Source of the DNA: Alistipes sp. | GTDB lineage: Bacteria; Bacteroidota; Bacteroidia; Bacteroidales; Rikenellaceae | Direction: 5' to 3' | NCBI GenBank assembly: GCA_017410165.1 | Contig: JAFQRH010000024.1 | Coordinates: 1-64,000, forward strand | DNA length: 64,000 nt | Part shown: positions 7,665-18,582 of the stretch, in pieces | Layout of the letters: the number at the start of each line of letters is the position of its first letter | How positions within the stretch are numbered: position 1 is the first letter of the stretch | Notes under the pieces: generated by a model | Database searches by the model: none | What the model saw: the letters and a program-made list of their open reading frames with translations, nothing else | Told to the model about the DNA's origin: nothing | Program-made: the position numbers and the translations under genes

Positions 7665-9425
7665 TTACTCCATCGGTTTGATATGCTTTTTCAAAACTGA
7701 CCAACCCTCCGCATTTTCATATGCAGATACCGACTCCTTCGGCACATACACAGCTTTCAGTTTTACTATTTCTTCATTCCAATAATTGGCACTTCTTTTA
7801 TCTGTACTCAGCCGCAACGTTGGAGGGACTATTGCATCTACATATATGTATCTAAAGCTATATGTAACAGGAAATGGATTAGCTCCCATACTTTTAACAT
7901 TCTTGTGTATATATAATGTATTTAACTGTGTACAACCCGAAAAAGCATAACTATGAATACCCACAACTTGTTCTGGCACTGTATATGTCTTCAATCCTCG
8001 CCCCGCGACTCTACACAAACCATGCAGTTTATCGGAAATTATACCTGTATAGAAATTCAAATTCGAGAAAAGGCTTCTTCCGTCGGATGATATAAATTTG
8101 CTATTACCTTTGAAAAGAGATAAGCAACGAGTTTCTCCTGCATAAAAAATATCGCCCATAGCAACAAGTGATGAAGGGAATGTTATATACATCAGTAATT
8201 GACAATTATCAAAGCACCCGAATTTCAACGTTGTCACACCCTCTGGAATGATAATTTCTTCGACTTTTTTACACGACATAAAAGCTTCAGTTCCTATTAT
8301 TCGCAAAGATTTTGGGAAGTTAATCTGCTTAACACCTAGGTTCCAACACGCTCTATCTCCAATTTGTTCTATCGCATCTGGGAGATATAATTCAGTAATA
8401 ATTTGTGGTTTTGCAAAAATAGATTTTGACACACGAGTTGGAGGTGTATCAAATACAATTATACCCCATCCACCACCATAAGTATTGGCTACAATATTGG
8501 CATTAAATGCCGACTCATTTGCAATAGCACAAATAGTTCCATCCGAGCTCTTGTACCATAGTTGCGAATCGGTACGCTCCTCTGGAGATAGCATTTTCCC
8601 ATCAATAGTGATAGTAGATATTGCTCTCATTTGTGAGCGTTCGAACGTAATAGACTTATTGATCTGTTTCTCTATTTGGTCATTATAGGTATCAATCAAC
8701 AATCTGAAACCATTATCGTAGGTGCCATAAGGTATTACGAAATAGAACTCCTGCGATTTGGTTGGGGTCAAAATAATACCTCCGCAATTGAGCGTTATTG
8801 ATGTGTATCCCCCTTTGTCCAATACGATTAGGGGATCTTCTTGTTTTGTTATATCGAGCGTTCCCTCTCCGGCTATAACTTTATTATCATTCGAGGTAAG
8901 GGTGATAGATTTTACCACAGCTGTACCCGACAGCTGCACTTTAAGCACCGCTCCCAAATTCTTGAAATTCAAAGAGCCCAATTTACCATAAGCACACATT
9001 GGCATAGAGTTATTAGGAATATTATTCACTCTATGTGTATATGAGTTTGGTATCGAAACTTTAATTTCATTCCCGGCTCTTCCCTTAACTATTTTATGTG
9101 GGTATATTGCCACATACGTATCACTCTGCTCCAAAAAGCCCTTAAATTTTCCCGATTGGCTATTAACACCAGAGATTAGCGAGAACTTTGCAAAATCATT
9201 ATTATCATCTGGAAATACCGCTATGCAATCATCTACTGACCAACATACATTATAATATGTTCCACGTTCGTTAAGTTGTGTTTTGGTCGCTGAATCATTC
9301 TTATCAATGTATGCATCCAAATACATCTCCTTTTTCGGTATATATTCTTCCGCTGTAAACTTGGAACAATCGACAAAAAAGAGACACAAGACTCCTATAT
9401 AGACTAAATTACAAAACTGTTTCAT
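7665..9425 (-). CDS. Surface lipoprotein: fimbrillin-like domain plus BspA-type leucine-rich repeats
   Basis: A 586-residue protein with a lipobox ending in Cys20 (FFVDCSKF). Residues about 30-280 resemble the fimbrillin-like domain of Bacteroidales: VCWSVDDCIAVF, TYVAIYPH, MPMCAYGKL, SLNFKNLGAVLKVQLSG and EFYFVIPYGTYDNGF. From about residue 340 there are BspA/LRR_5 repeats, for example IGDRACWNLGVKQINFPKSL and FSGCTQLNTLYIHKNV. The protein is probably displayed on the outer membrane, where such repeats bind host or microbial ligands. It is the second gene of an operon starting at 10847 (gap 18 bases). The gene is more AT-rich than the flanking mutS and helicase genes, in line with transfer. 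Confidence 0.82.
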   Translation of the reverse strand: MKQFCNLVYIGVLCLFFVDCSKFTAEEYIPKKEMYLDAYIDKNDSATKTQLNERGTYYNVCWSVDDCIAVFPDDNNDFAKFSLISGVNSQSGKFKGFLEQSDTYVAIYPHKIVKGRAGNEIKVSIPNSYTHRVNNIPNNSMPMCAYGKLGSLNFKNLGAVLKVQLSGTAVVKSITLTSNDNKVIAGEGTLDITKQEDPLIVLDKGGYTSITLNCGGIILTPTKSQEFYFVIPYGTYDNGFRLLIDTYNDQIEKQINKSITFERSQMRAISTITIDGKMLSPEERTDSQLWYKSSDGTICAIANESAFNANIVANTYGGGWGIIVFDTPPTRVSKSIFAKPQIITELYLPDAIEQIGDRACWNLGVKQINFPKSLRIIGTEAFMSCKKVEEIIIPEGVTTLKFGCFDNCQLLMYITFPSSLVAMGDIFYAGETRCLSLFKGNSKFISSDGRSLFSNLNFYTGIISDKLHGLCRVAGRGLKTYTVPEQVVGIHSYAFSGCTQLNTLYIHKNVKSMGANPFPVTYSFRYIYVDAIVPPTLRLSTDKRSANYWNEEIVKLKAVYVPKESVSAYENAEGWSVLKKHIKPME

Positions 9426-9443
9426 AGTAGTTTATATATTTAA

Positions 9444-10847
9444 TTACAATTCGATATCTTCACCAATAAAAATATTCTCATTACCACCACTATTGATACA
9501 GCTATCAATAGGTATTATAACGCAGTTATCAACATAAAACGGAAACTCAAATGCATCATTATTAGGGCTTTTTCGCTGTAAAATAGCCATTAAATAAGTA
9601 TTGCCTTTATTACAATGCGAAGGCATAGCACAGGAGTATGAGTATGTGAATATTTTATGTTTTGCACTCTCCTCGCTTATAATAAATTCGTCTCCTAATG
9701 TCGCCGACAAAGATTTTCTCAACACACAATTATGCACATAATCTTCATATACACAATCATTCGCACCATCAACCTGCGATGCCACAACATTATCTTCAAT
9801 CAGCCACACTTGCAGAGCATAATCATCGACACTCAATGCTTTCAATTTTATTTCCGCAAGTATTTCGCCGTTCTTCAACATTGCGGTTCCTTCGATTTGT
9901 GCATGATTGGTAAGAATACTTTTACTCTCTGTCAAAAAATTCATAATCGCTTGATTCATTGAGTTTTCAATCGTTATTCTGCCATCTAAAATACCTGTCG
10001 GAGTTGTATTATTCTTATAATATTGCGATAATTCTTTACTCTCTTGACAGTAGAGTTCACTATCCACAACATGTACATTTACCAACTCCACGTTTCCTAA
10101 TTGCCAAGACTCTCGAGCCGATGTAAATGCCTCTGCCATCAATGTAGTAAATGGGCACCATGTTGCCACGAATACCATAAAAAGCGACGAACGTGTATTC
10201 GTCTTAACAGTTATGTTTGTTAGTTGTTCGGATTGCGACATCTGTTTAACACTTAACGATTGTAATATCATTCCTGTTTGCGATTTCAAATAAATGTATG
10301 CCGAACGAGTATCTGAATCGTTCGCTGAAACAGTTATGGATAATTCGCAAGTGAAACCATTATCATTAATTTTTTTGCACTGACACCACAATTCTTGTGT
10401 TTCAGCGGTAAAATCGGTGTTCCCAACCACTTTAATCGTAATTGTATCACCAGAAGCATCCAAGTTAATTGTATTAAAATTAACTAATGCATTTGTACGC
10501 CCTTTTTGTGTTATTAAAATTTCTTTACTTGCATTTCCGCACACAATGGTAATTGTTGCCTCGCGTTGCAGTGATGTATTAATCGCTCCGACAGTAACTA
10601 CTAAGGTATTCAGTCCCGATTCTCCCTCCGTGGAGTTAAACGTTATCCAACCATCGTATGGGGTAACTATACTCCAATGATTTGTCGCGTTAAATTGAAT
10701 CTGCTTTGTACCACCCGATGCGTCAAATGTAAGGTGTGTACTATCCAAATCTGACACGATTATAGAATCGCTTTTATCTGTCGTGCAACAGCAAAATGCA
10801 CAACTGATTATCAGCAAACAATAATTAAAAATTTTTCGCATACGCAT
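9444..10847 (-). CDS. BACON-domain lipoprotein with Omp28-like thioredoxin-fold domain
   Basis: A 467-residue lipoprotein (lipobox SCAFCCC near residues 15-21). A BACON domain is seen at about 35-115 (LTFDASGGTKQIQFNA, WITFNSTEGESG, REATITIVCG, EILITQKGR), and a second, diverged one follows at about 118-205. The C-terminal half resembles Omp28-related proteins: LFMVFVATWCPFTTLM near residue 225 has a thioredoxin-like position, but the second cysteine of CxxC is replaced by Thr, so redox activity is doubtful. It is the first gene of the lipoprotein operon, 66 bases downstream of a large palindromic element. Binding or adhesion is the likely role (inference). Confidence 0.8.
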   Translation of the reverse strand: MRMRKIFNYCLLIISCAFCCCTTDKSDSIIVSDLDSTHLTFDASGGTKQIQFNATNHWSIVTPYDGWITFNSTEGESGLNTLVVTVGAINTSLQREATITIVCGNASKEILITQKGRTNALVNFNTINLDASGDTITIKVVGNTDFTAETQELWCQCKKINDNGFTCELSITVSANDSDTRSAYIYLKSQTGMILQSLSVKQMSQSEQLTNITVKTNTRSSLFMVFVATWCPFTTLMAEAFTSARESWQLGNVELVNVHVVDSELYCQESKELSQYYKNNTTPTGILDGRITIENSMNQAIMNFLTESKSILTNHAQIEGTAMLKNGEILAEIKLKALSVDDYALQVWLIEDNVVASQVDGANDCVYEDYVHNCVLRKSLSATLGDEFIISEESAKHKIFTYSYSCAMPSHCNKGNTYLMAILQRKSPNNDAFEFPFYVDNCVIIPIDSCINSGGNENIFIGEDIEL

Positions 10848-10913
10848 TTATGTTTTGAGTTAATAAATTCTACCCAAAACCATACGCTCCTATATGGTAG
10901 ATTAATAAAATAA

Positions 10914-11114
10914 GAAAGTGTGGAGCTGATTAGTTTATACGATTGGAGGTTCTGGAATACCTTACTGCGAATAAACATACCCCACACTCGTATTGAATAC
11001 AGGGAAAAAACACCCCAAACTATAACAATACGTAGTGACGAGTGTGATGCCTACCTCGCAGTAATTGTGAAATTTTCCAGATTTCCAATCGAGGATAAAA
11101 GCTAATACACTTTC
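10914..11114 (-). promoter_or_regulatory. Palindromic element A, candidate structured RNA leader
   Basis: About 201 bases with ends GAAAGTGT and ACACTTTC. Inner segments pair in order: CGATTGGA (10940) with TCCAATCG (11084), CTGGAA (10952) with TTCCAG, and TTACTGCGA (10962) with TCGCAGTAA (11055). A further inner pair is CACACTCGT with ACGAGTGTG. An alternative pairing GTGTGG/CCACAC (10918 with 10982) competes with the end stem. The same plan with different bases is found at 22146. It lies 66 bases upstream of the lipoprotein operon; transcription direction is inferred. Confidence 0.7.
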
Positions 11115-11303
11115 ATCAAAATATGTCCACCGAGAACAAAAACTCTACGGCTTTGCAAAGTTAGAAAAATATTTTCACAAAATACATATCTAAATAATAT
11201 ACAAAAAAGGATTTATTATATCATTGTTTGCAATCCAGATAATCTAACTTATATTTGGTAATTAATTAGAATGTCTTTACAAAATTACAGAAGATTCAAT
11301 ATG

Positions 11304-11420
11304 CTTGCAAAACAATAATACCGGCATTCAGTTAAATTTTTCAACTTTTGCACGAGTGAATTGAAGGTGCGATATTGGATAGTGTGGGATTTGTTGTAAA
11401 ACAATGATATATTAATCAAA
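11304..11420. repeat. Direct repeat DR2, right border of the lipoprotein module
   Basis: Same orientation and nearly the same sequence as 7494-7610. It ends only 8 bases before the mutS -7 element. A further shared stretch (ATTTATTATATCATT) lies just before DR1 but 90 bases before DR2, suggesting that the DR1 side lost DNA. The remaining bases 11115-11303 are AT-rich and show no gene. Confidence 0.93.
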
Positions 11421-11427
11421 TTTTTCG

Positions 11428-11435
11428 TATATTTG
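11428..11435 (+). promoter_or_regulatory. -7 element of the mutS promoter
   Basis: TATATTTG fits the Bacteroidetes -7 consensus and is followed by GCCC. The -33 position falls inside repeat DR2, so the repeat contributes part of the mutS promoter. Confidence 0.6.
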
Positions 11436-11467
11436 CCCTATATAACCATACTCAAACGAAGGCGAAT

Positions 11468-14134
11468 TTGGCTGCTGAAAAAAAATATGTGGAGACACCC
11501 CTGATGAAGCAATATTACTCCATCAAGGCGGTACATCCCGACGCTATATTGTTGTTCCGTGTCGGGGACTTTTATGAAACGTTCGGCGAGGATGCCATCG
11601 AGGCGAGCTCGATTCTCGGTATCACGCTCACGCGTCGTGCCAATGGTGCGGCGTCGTTTGTCGAATTGGCCGGCTTTCCGCATCACGCAGTCGATACCTA
11701 TCTCCCGAAGTTGGTTCGTGCCGGTAAGCGTGTGGCGATTTGCGAGCAGTTGGAGGATCCGAAATTGGTCAAGGGTTTGGTCAAACGTGGTGTTATCGAG
11801 CTTGTTACGCCGGGTGTGGTGATGGGCGAGAACATGTTGGAGAACAAGGAGAATGTCTATCTTGCTTCGGTCTATTTCGGGCGTGAGCATACGGGCGTTG
11901 CATTTCTCGACCTCTCGACCGGCGAGTTTATGATTGCCGAGGGCGACGATGCGTATGTAGATAAATTGTTGTCGAATCTCTCGCCAAAAGAGGTGGTCTA
12001 TCAGCGTGGCTTGGACGAACGATTCCGCTCGAAGTTCGGTACGCGCTACTATACCTATCGTCTGGACGATTGGATCTTTTCGTATGATGTGAATGTCGAG
12101 CGTCTCTGCACGCAGTTCGGAACGCCGAACTTGAAGGGCTTTGGTGTGGAGAAGATGCACGACGGTATCGCTGCTGCCGGAGCGATTCTCTACTATCTTG
12201 AATTTACGGAGCATAAACAGATTTCGCACATATCATCCATCTCGCGTCTCGATCGCGACGACTACGTGTGGATTGATAAATTCACGATTCGCAACCTCGA
12301 ACTCTTCTCGGCTGCCGGCTCGGATGCGTGTTCGTTTGCCCGTGTCATCGACCATACCAATACGCCGATGGGTGGCCGATTGTTGAAACGATGGATTGCG
12401 TTGCCGATTCTCGATATCGAGCGAATATCGCAACGTCAGGACGTTGTGGCGACATTTGTCGAGGAGCGCGAACTCGCCGAAGCAGCAGGCGAGCAGATTG
12501 CCGGTATTGGCGATTTGGAGCGTATTGCTTCGCGTGTGGCCTCGTTGCGTGTCACTCCGCGCGAGCTGATTCAACTCAAAAATTCGTTGCAGTCGCTCGA
12601 AACGCTGAAAGCGGTGTTGGAGTCCTCCTCATCGGAGCAGTTGCACGCGCTCGCCGAGCGTATAGATACACTCGCCGAGGTGCGCGAACGCCTTGCACAC
12701 GACATATATCCCGACCCATCGAACAATCAGATTCAGAAGGGTGGTGTGATTGCCGACGGTGTGAGTGCCGAGTTGGACGACCTGCGTCGAATTGCTCTGC
12801 ACGGCAAGGAGGTGTTGGCGGATATCTTGCAGCGCGAGAGCGAGCAGACCGGTATTCCGTCGCTGAAAATCAGTTACAACAATGTCTTTGGCTACTATAT
12901 CGAGGTGCGTAATACGCACAAAGACAAGGTGCCGGAGAGTTGGATTCGCAAACAGACGCTGACGGCTGCCGAGCGATATATCACGGAGGAGTTGAAGGAG
13001 TACGAGGCGAAGATTCTCGGTGCCGAGGAGCGAATGCTCGCCATCGAGCAGCAGATATACAACGAGATAATCGCCTACGTGTCGCAATATTTGAAGCAGT
13101 TGCAGGCCGATGCCCACGTGGTGGCAACCATCGACTGTCTGCACTCGTTTGCAACGATGGCCGTGCGTCATAACTACGTCCGTCCGGTGCTCGACACCTC
13201 AACCCGCATCGAACTTAAAGCGGCTCGCCATCCGGTCATCGAGACGCTGATGAAGGTGGGCGAGCAGTATGTGCCGAATGACTTGGTGTTGGATTCGGAG
13301 CAACAGCAGATAATTATGATTACCGGCCCGAATATGTCGGGTAAATCGGCTCTGTTGCGCCAAACGGCACTCATCGTGTTGATGGCGCAGATGGGTTCGT
13401 TCGTGCCGGCACGCGAAGCGCATATCGGTGTTGTGGATAAGATATTTACGAGGGTTGGTGCGTCGGACAATATCTCGCAGGGCGAATCGACGTTTATGGT
13501 CGAAATGCTCGAATCGGCGAGCATCCTGAACAATATCTCGCCACGCAGTTTGGTGCTGCTCGACGAAATTGGTCGCGGAACGAGTACCTACGACGGTATC
13601 TCGATTGCGTGGGCGATGGTCGAGTATCTGCACAACCACCCGACGGCGCATCCACGAACGCTCTTCGCTACGCACTACCACGAACTCAACGAGATGGAGC
13701 AGATGTGCCAACGTGTCAAGAATTTCCACGTTTCGGTCAAGGAGGTTGATAATACGATTGTATTCCTGCGCAAGTTGGAGCGTGGCGGTACGGAACACTC
13801 GTTCGGTATTCACGTTGCGCGTATGGCGGGTATGCCTCAATCGATTGTCAATCGTGCGACGGATATGTTGCATAGTTTGGAGCAGGTTTATGGTAATAAC
13901 GAGATTGTCCCGAGCGGTAATCTGCGTAAGCGCGGTCGCAAAACGCCGTCGCCGAAGGTGGGTGAGGCAATCGAGCAGACGGGATTGGGACAGATGCAAC
14001 TCTCGATGTTCCAACTCGACGATCCGGTGCTTGTTCAGGTGCGCGACCAGATAAAGGGTTTGGATATCAATTCGCTGACGCCGCTCGAAGCCCTTAATAA
14101 GTTGAACGAGATAAAGAAAATCACCGGGCTGTAA
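11468..14134 (+). CDS. mutS: DNA mismatch repair protein MutS (TTG start)
   Basis: An 888-residue MutS that recognises mismatches and starts mismatch repair. The start is a TTG: the conserved family N-terminus (KKYVETPLMKQYYSIKA) begins within a few codons and no in-frame ATG lies between it and the promoter; the next ATG would remove the start of the mismatch-binding domain. FRVGDFYETFGEDA (about residue 35) holds the Phe-x-Glu mismatch-reading motif. The ATPase has Walker A TGPNMSGKSALLRQ (about 618), Walker B LVLLDEIGRGTSTYDG (about 695) and the ATHYHEL motif. The length is normal for Bacteroidetes. The repeat-bounded lipoprotein module lies immediately upstream. Confidence 0.97.
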   Translation: MAAEKKYVETPLMKQYYSIKAVHPDAILLFRVGDFYETFGEDAIEASSILGITLTRRANGAASFVELAGFPHHAVDTYLPKLVRAGKRVAICEQLEDPKLVKGLVKRGVIELVTPGVVMGENMLENKENVYLASVYFGREHTGVAFLDLSTGEFMIAEGDDAYVDKLLSNLSPKEVVYQRGLDERFRSKFGTRYYTYRLDDWIFSYDVNVERLCTQFGTPNLKGFGVEKMHDGIAAAGAILYYLEFTEHKQISHISSISRLDRDDYVWIDKFTIRNLELFSAAGSDACSFARVIDHTNTPMGGRLLKRWIALPILDIERISQRQDVVATFVEERELAEAAGEQIAGIGDLERIASRVASLRVTPRELIQLKNSLQSLETLKAVLESSSSEQLHALAERIDTLAEVRERLAHDIYPDPSNNQIQKGGVIADGVSAELDDLRRIALHGKEVLADILQRESEQTGIPSLKISYNNVFGYYIEVRNTHKDKVPESWIRKQTLTAAERYITEELKEYEAKILGAEERMLAIEQQIYNEIIAYVSQYLKQLQADAHVVATIDCLHSFATMAVRHNYVRPVLDTSTRIELKAARHPVIETLMKVGEQYVPNDLVLDSEQQQIIMITGPNMSGKSALLRQTALIVLMAQMGSFVPAREAHIGVVDKIFTRVGASDNISQGESTFMVEMLESASILNNISPRSLVLLDEIGRGTSTYDGISIAWAMVEYLHNHPTAHPRTLFATHYHELNEMEQMCQRVKNFHVSVKEVDNTIVFLRKLERGGTEHSFGIHVARMAGMPQSIVNRATDMLHSLEQVYGNNEIVPSGNLRKRGRKTPSPKVGEAIEQTGLGQMQLSMFQLDDPVLVQVRDQIKGLDINSLTPLEALNKLNEIKKITGL

Positions 14135-14178
14135 TGGTCGGCGCCTCCTGTGCGTTAAACCATATAGGAGTATAGAAA

Positions 14179-14220
14179 AGTGATGCCGCAACCCTTAGCG
14201 AGATTGCGGCATCACTCTGT
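14179..14220. terminator. Terminator between mutS and udk
   Basis: AGTGATGCCGCAA pairs with TTGCGGCATCACT (13 bp) followed by CTGTTTT. It lies between two converging genes. Confidence 0.75.
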
Positions 14221-14243
14221 TTTAGTCGTCAGTAGGCAGAAGG

Positions 14244-14867
14244 TTACTCTGTGCGCTCGACAATCGAACGAATATTCTGAATCAGCATCGCAACTGCAAC
14301 CGAGTTGAAGCCGCCCTCCGGAATAATCACGTCGGCATAACGCTTCGATGGCTCGACAAACTCCTCGTGCATCGGCTTTACGGTCGAGGTGTACTGATTG
14401 ATGACCGACTCCATCGAACGACCACGGTCGCGTACGTCGCGCAGAATGCGTCGTGCCAAACGAACGTCGGCGTCCGTATCGACAAATACCTTGATGTCCA
14501 TCAGCTCGCGCAACTCTTTGTTCTCGAATATCAGAATGCCGTCGATGATGATAACCTTCGACGGTTTGACCGGAACGGTCTCGTCGGTGCGGTTATGCTC
14601 GACGAACGAATATACGGGGTGCTCAATCGGAACATTGTTTTTCAGTGCGCGAACGTGCTCCACGAGCATATCCGTATCGAATGCCTGCGGATGGTCGTAG
14701 TTGAGACGTGTGCGCTCCTCGTAGGTGAGTTCCGGATGCGCCTTGTAGTAGTAATCGTGGCACAGCGTTGCCACATCCTCCTCTCGGAACGCCTCTTGAA
14801 GACGCTTTACGAGGGTACTTTTGCCGGAGCCGGTGCCGCCTGCGACACCAATAATCGTTACGTCCAT
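14244..14867 (-). CDS. udk: Uridine kinase
   Basis: A 207-residue P-loop kinase that phosphorylates uridine and cytidine to their monophosphates in pyrimidine salvage. Walker A is GVAGGTGSGKSTLVKRL at residues 7-23; CHDYYYKAHPEL and NYDHPQAFDTDML are the conserved substrate-site segments; IIIDGILIFENKELRELMDIKVFVD follows in several shorter conserved pieces; and RRILRDVRDRGR is the lid region. Length is typical. It lies downstream of the gyrB terminator on the same strand, so it is expressed either from a weak local promoter or by read-through. Confidence 0.95.
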   Translation of the reverse strand: MDVTIIGVAGGTGSGKSTLVKRLQEAFREEDVATLCHDYYYKAHPELTYEERTRLNYDHPQAFDTDMLVEHVRALKNNVPIEHPVYSFVEHNRTDETVPVKPSKVIIIDGILIFENKELRELMDIKVFVDTDADVRLARRILRDVRDRGRSMESVINQYTSTVKPMHEEFVEPSKRYADVIIPEGGFNSVAVAMLIQNIRSIVERTE

Positions 14868-14891
14868 AATTGTTTTGTGGTTAGTGGTTAC

Positions 14892-14930
14892 AAAAAAAGA
14901 GGTTGCGAATTGCTTCGACGACCTCTTTTT
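14892..14930 (-). terminator. Terminator after gyrB
   Basis: On the minus strand, AAAAAGAGGT and ACCTCTTTTT form the outer stem, with CGAA/TTCG pairing inside and T runs following. It lies 16 bases after the gyrB stop. Confidence 0.8.
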
Positions 14931-14945
14931 GTGTATTGTTAATTA

Positions 14946-17731
<2,786 letters not shown>

Positions 17732-17751
17732 ACGATTATGTTTATAATCGT

Positions 17752-17783
17752 CAAAGATAACAATTTTTGGCGTTTTGACCAAA
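17752..17783 (-). promoter_or_regulatory. Promoter of ftsE
   Basis: On the minus strand, TTTG (17780-17783), 20 bases, then TATCTTTG (17752-17759): a perfect Bacteroidetes promoter. Confidence 0.8.
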
Positions 17784-17817
17784 TAAAATCACAAAACCGC
17801 GAATGCTGCGCGCAATT

Positions 17818-17849
17818 TTTGCAATTACGCCAAAAAAACGCTAACTTCG
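17818..17849 (+). promoter_or_regulatory. Promoter of ssrA
   Basis: TTTG (17818-17821), 20 bases, then TAACTTCG, one mismatch from TAnnTTTG. It predicts a precursor with about 110 bases before the mature tmRNA 5' end. Confidence 0.55.
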
Positions 17850-17967
17850 CACCGAAGTTTTCAAGCAAACGCTCCTCCGAGCCGTTCGCCGTAAGTGGGG
17901 TAGTCGCCTTGCGGTCGGCGGTCGCGGTCGGAGAGCCGCAAAACTCGCACAACGTCCCTTATGGAGA

Positions 17968-18368
<401 letters not shown>

Positions 18369-18371
18369 GAC

Positions 18372-18405
18372 AAAAAAGACACCTGCGAAAGGTGTCTTTT
18401 TTGTG
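18372..18405 (+). terminator. Terminator of ssrA
   Basis: AAAAAAGACACCT-GCGAA-AGGTGTCTTTTTT: an 8-bp G/C-containing stem with A/T flanks, 4 bases after the tmRNA end. Confidence 0.88.
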
Positions 18406-18435
18406 TCGAAAATGATTAACTACGGATGGCGGACG

Positions 18436-18579
18436 TTATATTTCGCCACCCTCCTCCATCTCACCGTTGCTTCCACCGCCAACTACGTCACCGCCAATAC
18501 TTGTGAGCATCGTATTGGCACACTCTATTTCAAGTAGTTTTATATATGGCGGTAGGTACTCTTTTTGTGTTGTATTCAT
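18436..18579 (-). CDS. Small Gly-rich protein at the end of the lipoprotein operon
   Basis: A 47-residue reading frame starting MNTTQKEYLPPYIKLLEIE and ending in a Gly/Glu-rich tail (VVGGGSNGEMEEGGEI). It starts 3 bases after the stop of the 459-residue lipoprotein gene and is in the same direction. Small proteins beginning with a PYIKLLEIE-like segment and ending in a Gly-rich tail are frequent behind Bacteroidales surface-lipoprotein genes, which supports it being real. It has no signal peptide. The function is unknown; a peptide precursor or an assembly factor are both possible. It was found by reading the sequence directly, being below common length cut-offs. Confidence 0.7.
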   Translation of the reverse strand: MNTTQKEYLPPYIKLLEIECANTMLTSIGGDVVGGGSNGEMEEGGEI

Positions 18580-18582
18580 CGT

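Noticed and set aside
10920..11105. 61-residue plus-strand frame inside element A
   Set aside because: It lies wholly within the palindromic structure and has no counterpart in element B.
10914..11114. Invertible phase-variable promoter (and likewise 22146-22354)
   Set aside because: The terminal repeats are only 8 bases, no recombinase gene is near, and complementarity extends through the interior rather than only at the ends. Not excluded, but a structured element fits better.
13199..14191. Long minus-strand frame opposite mutS
   Set aside because: Shadow frame caused by codon bias; mutS motifs on the plus strand are decisive.
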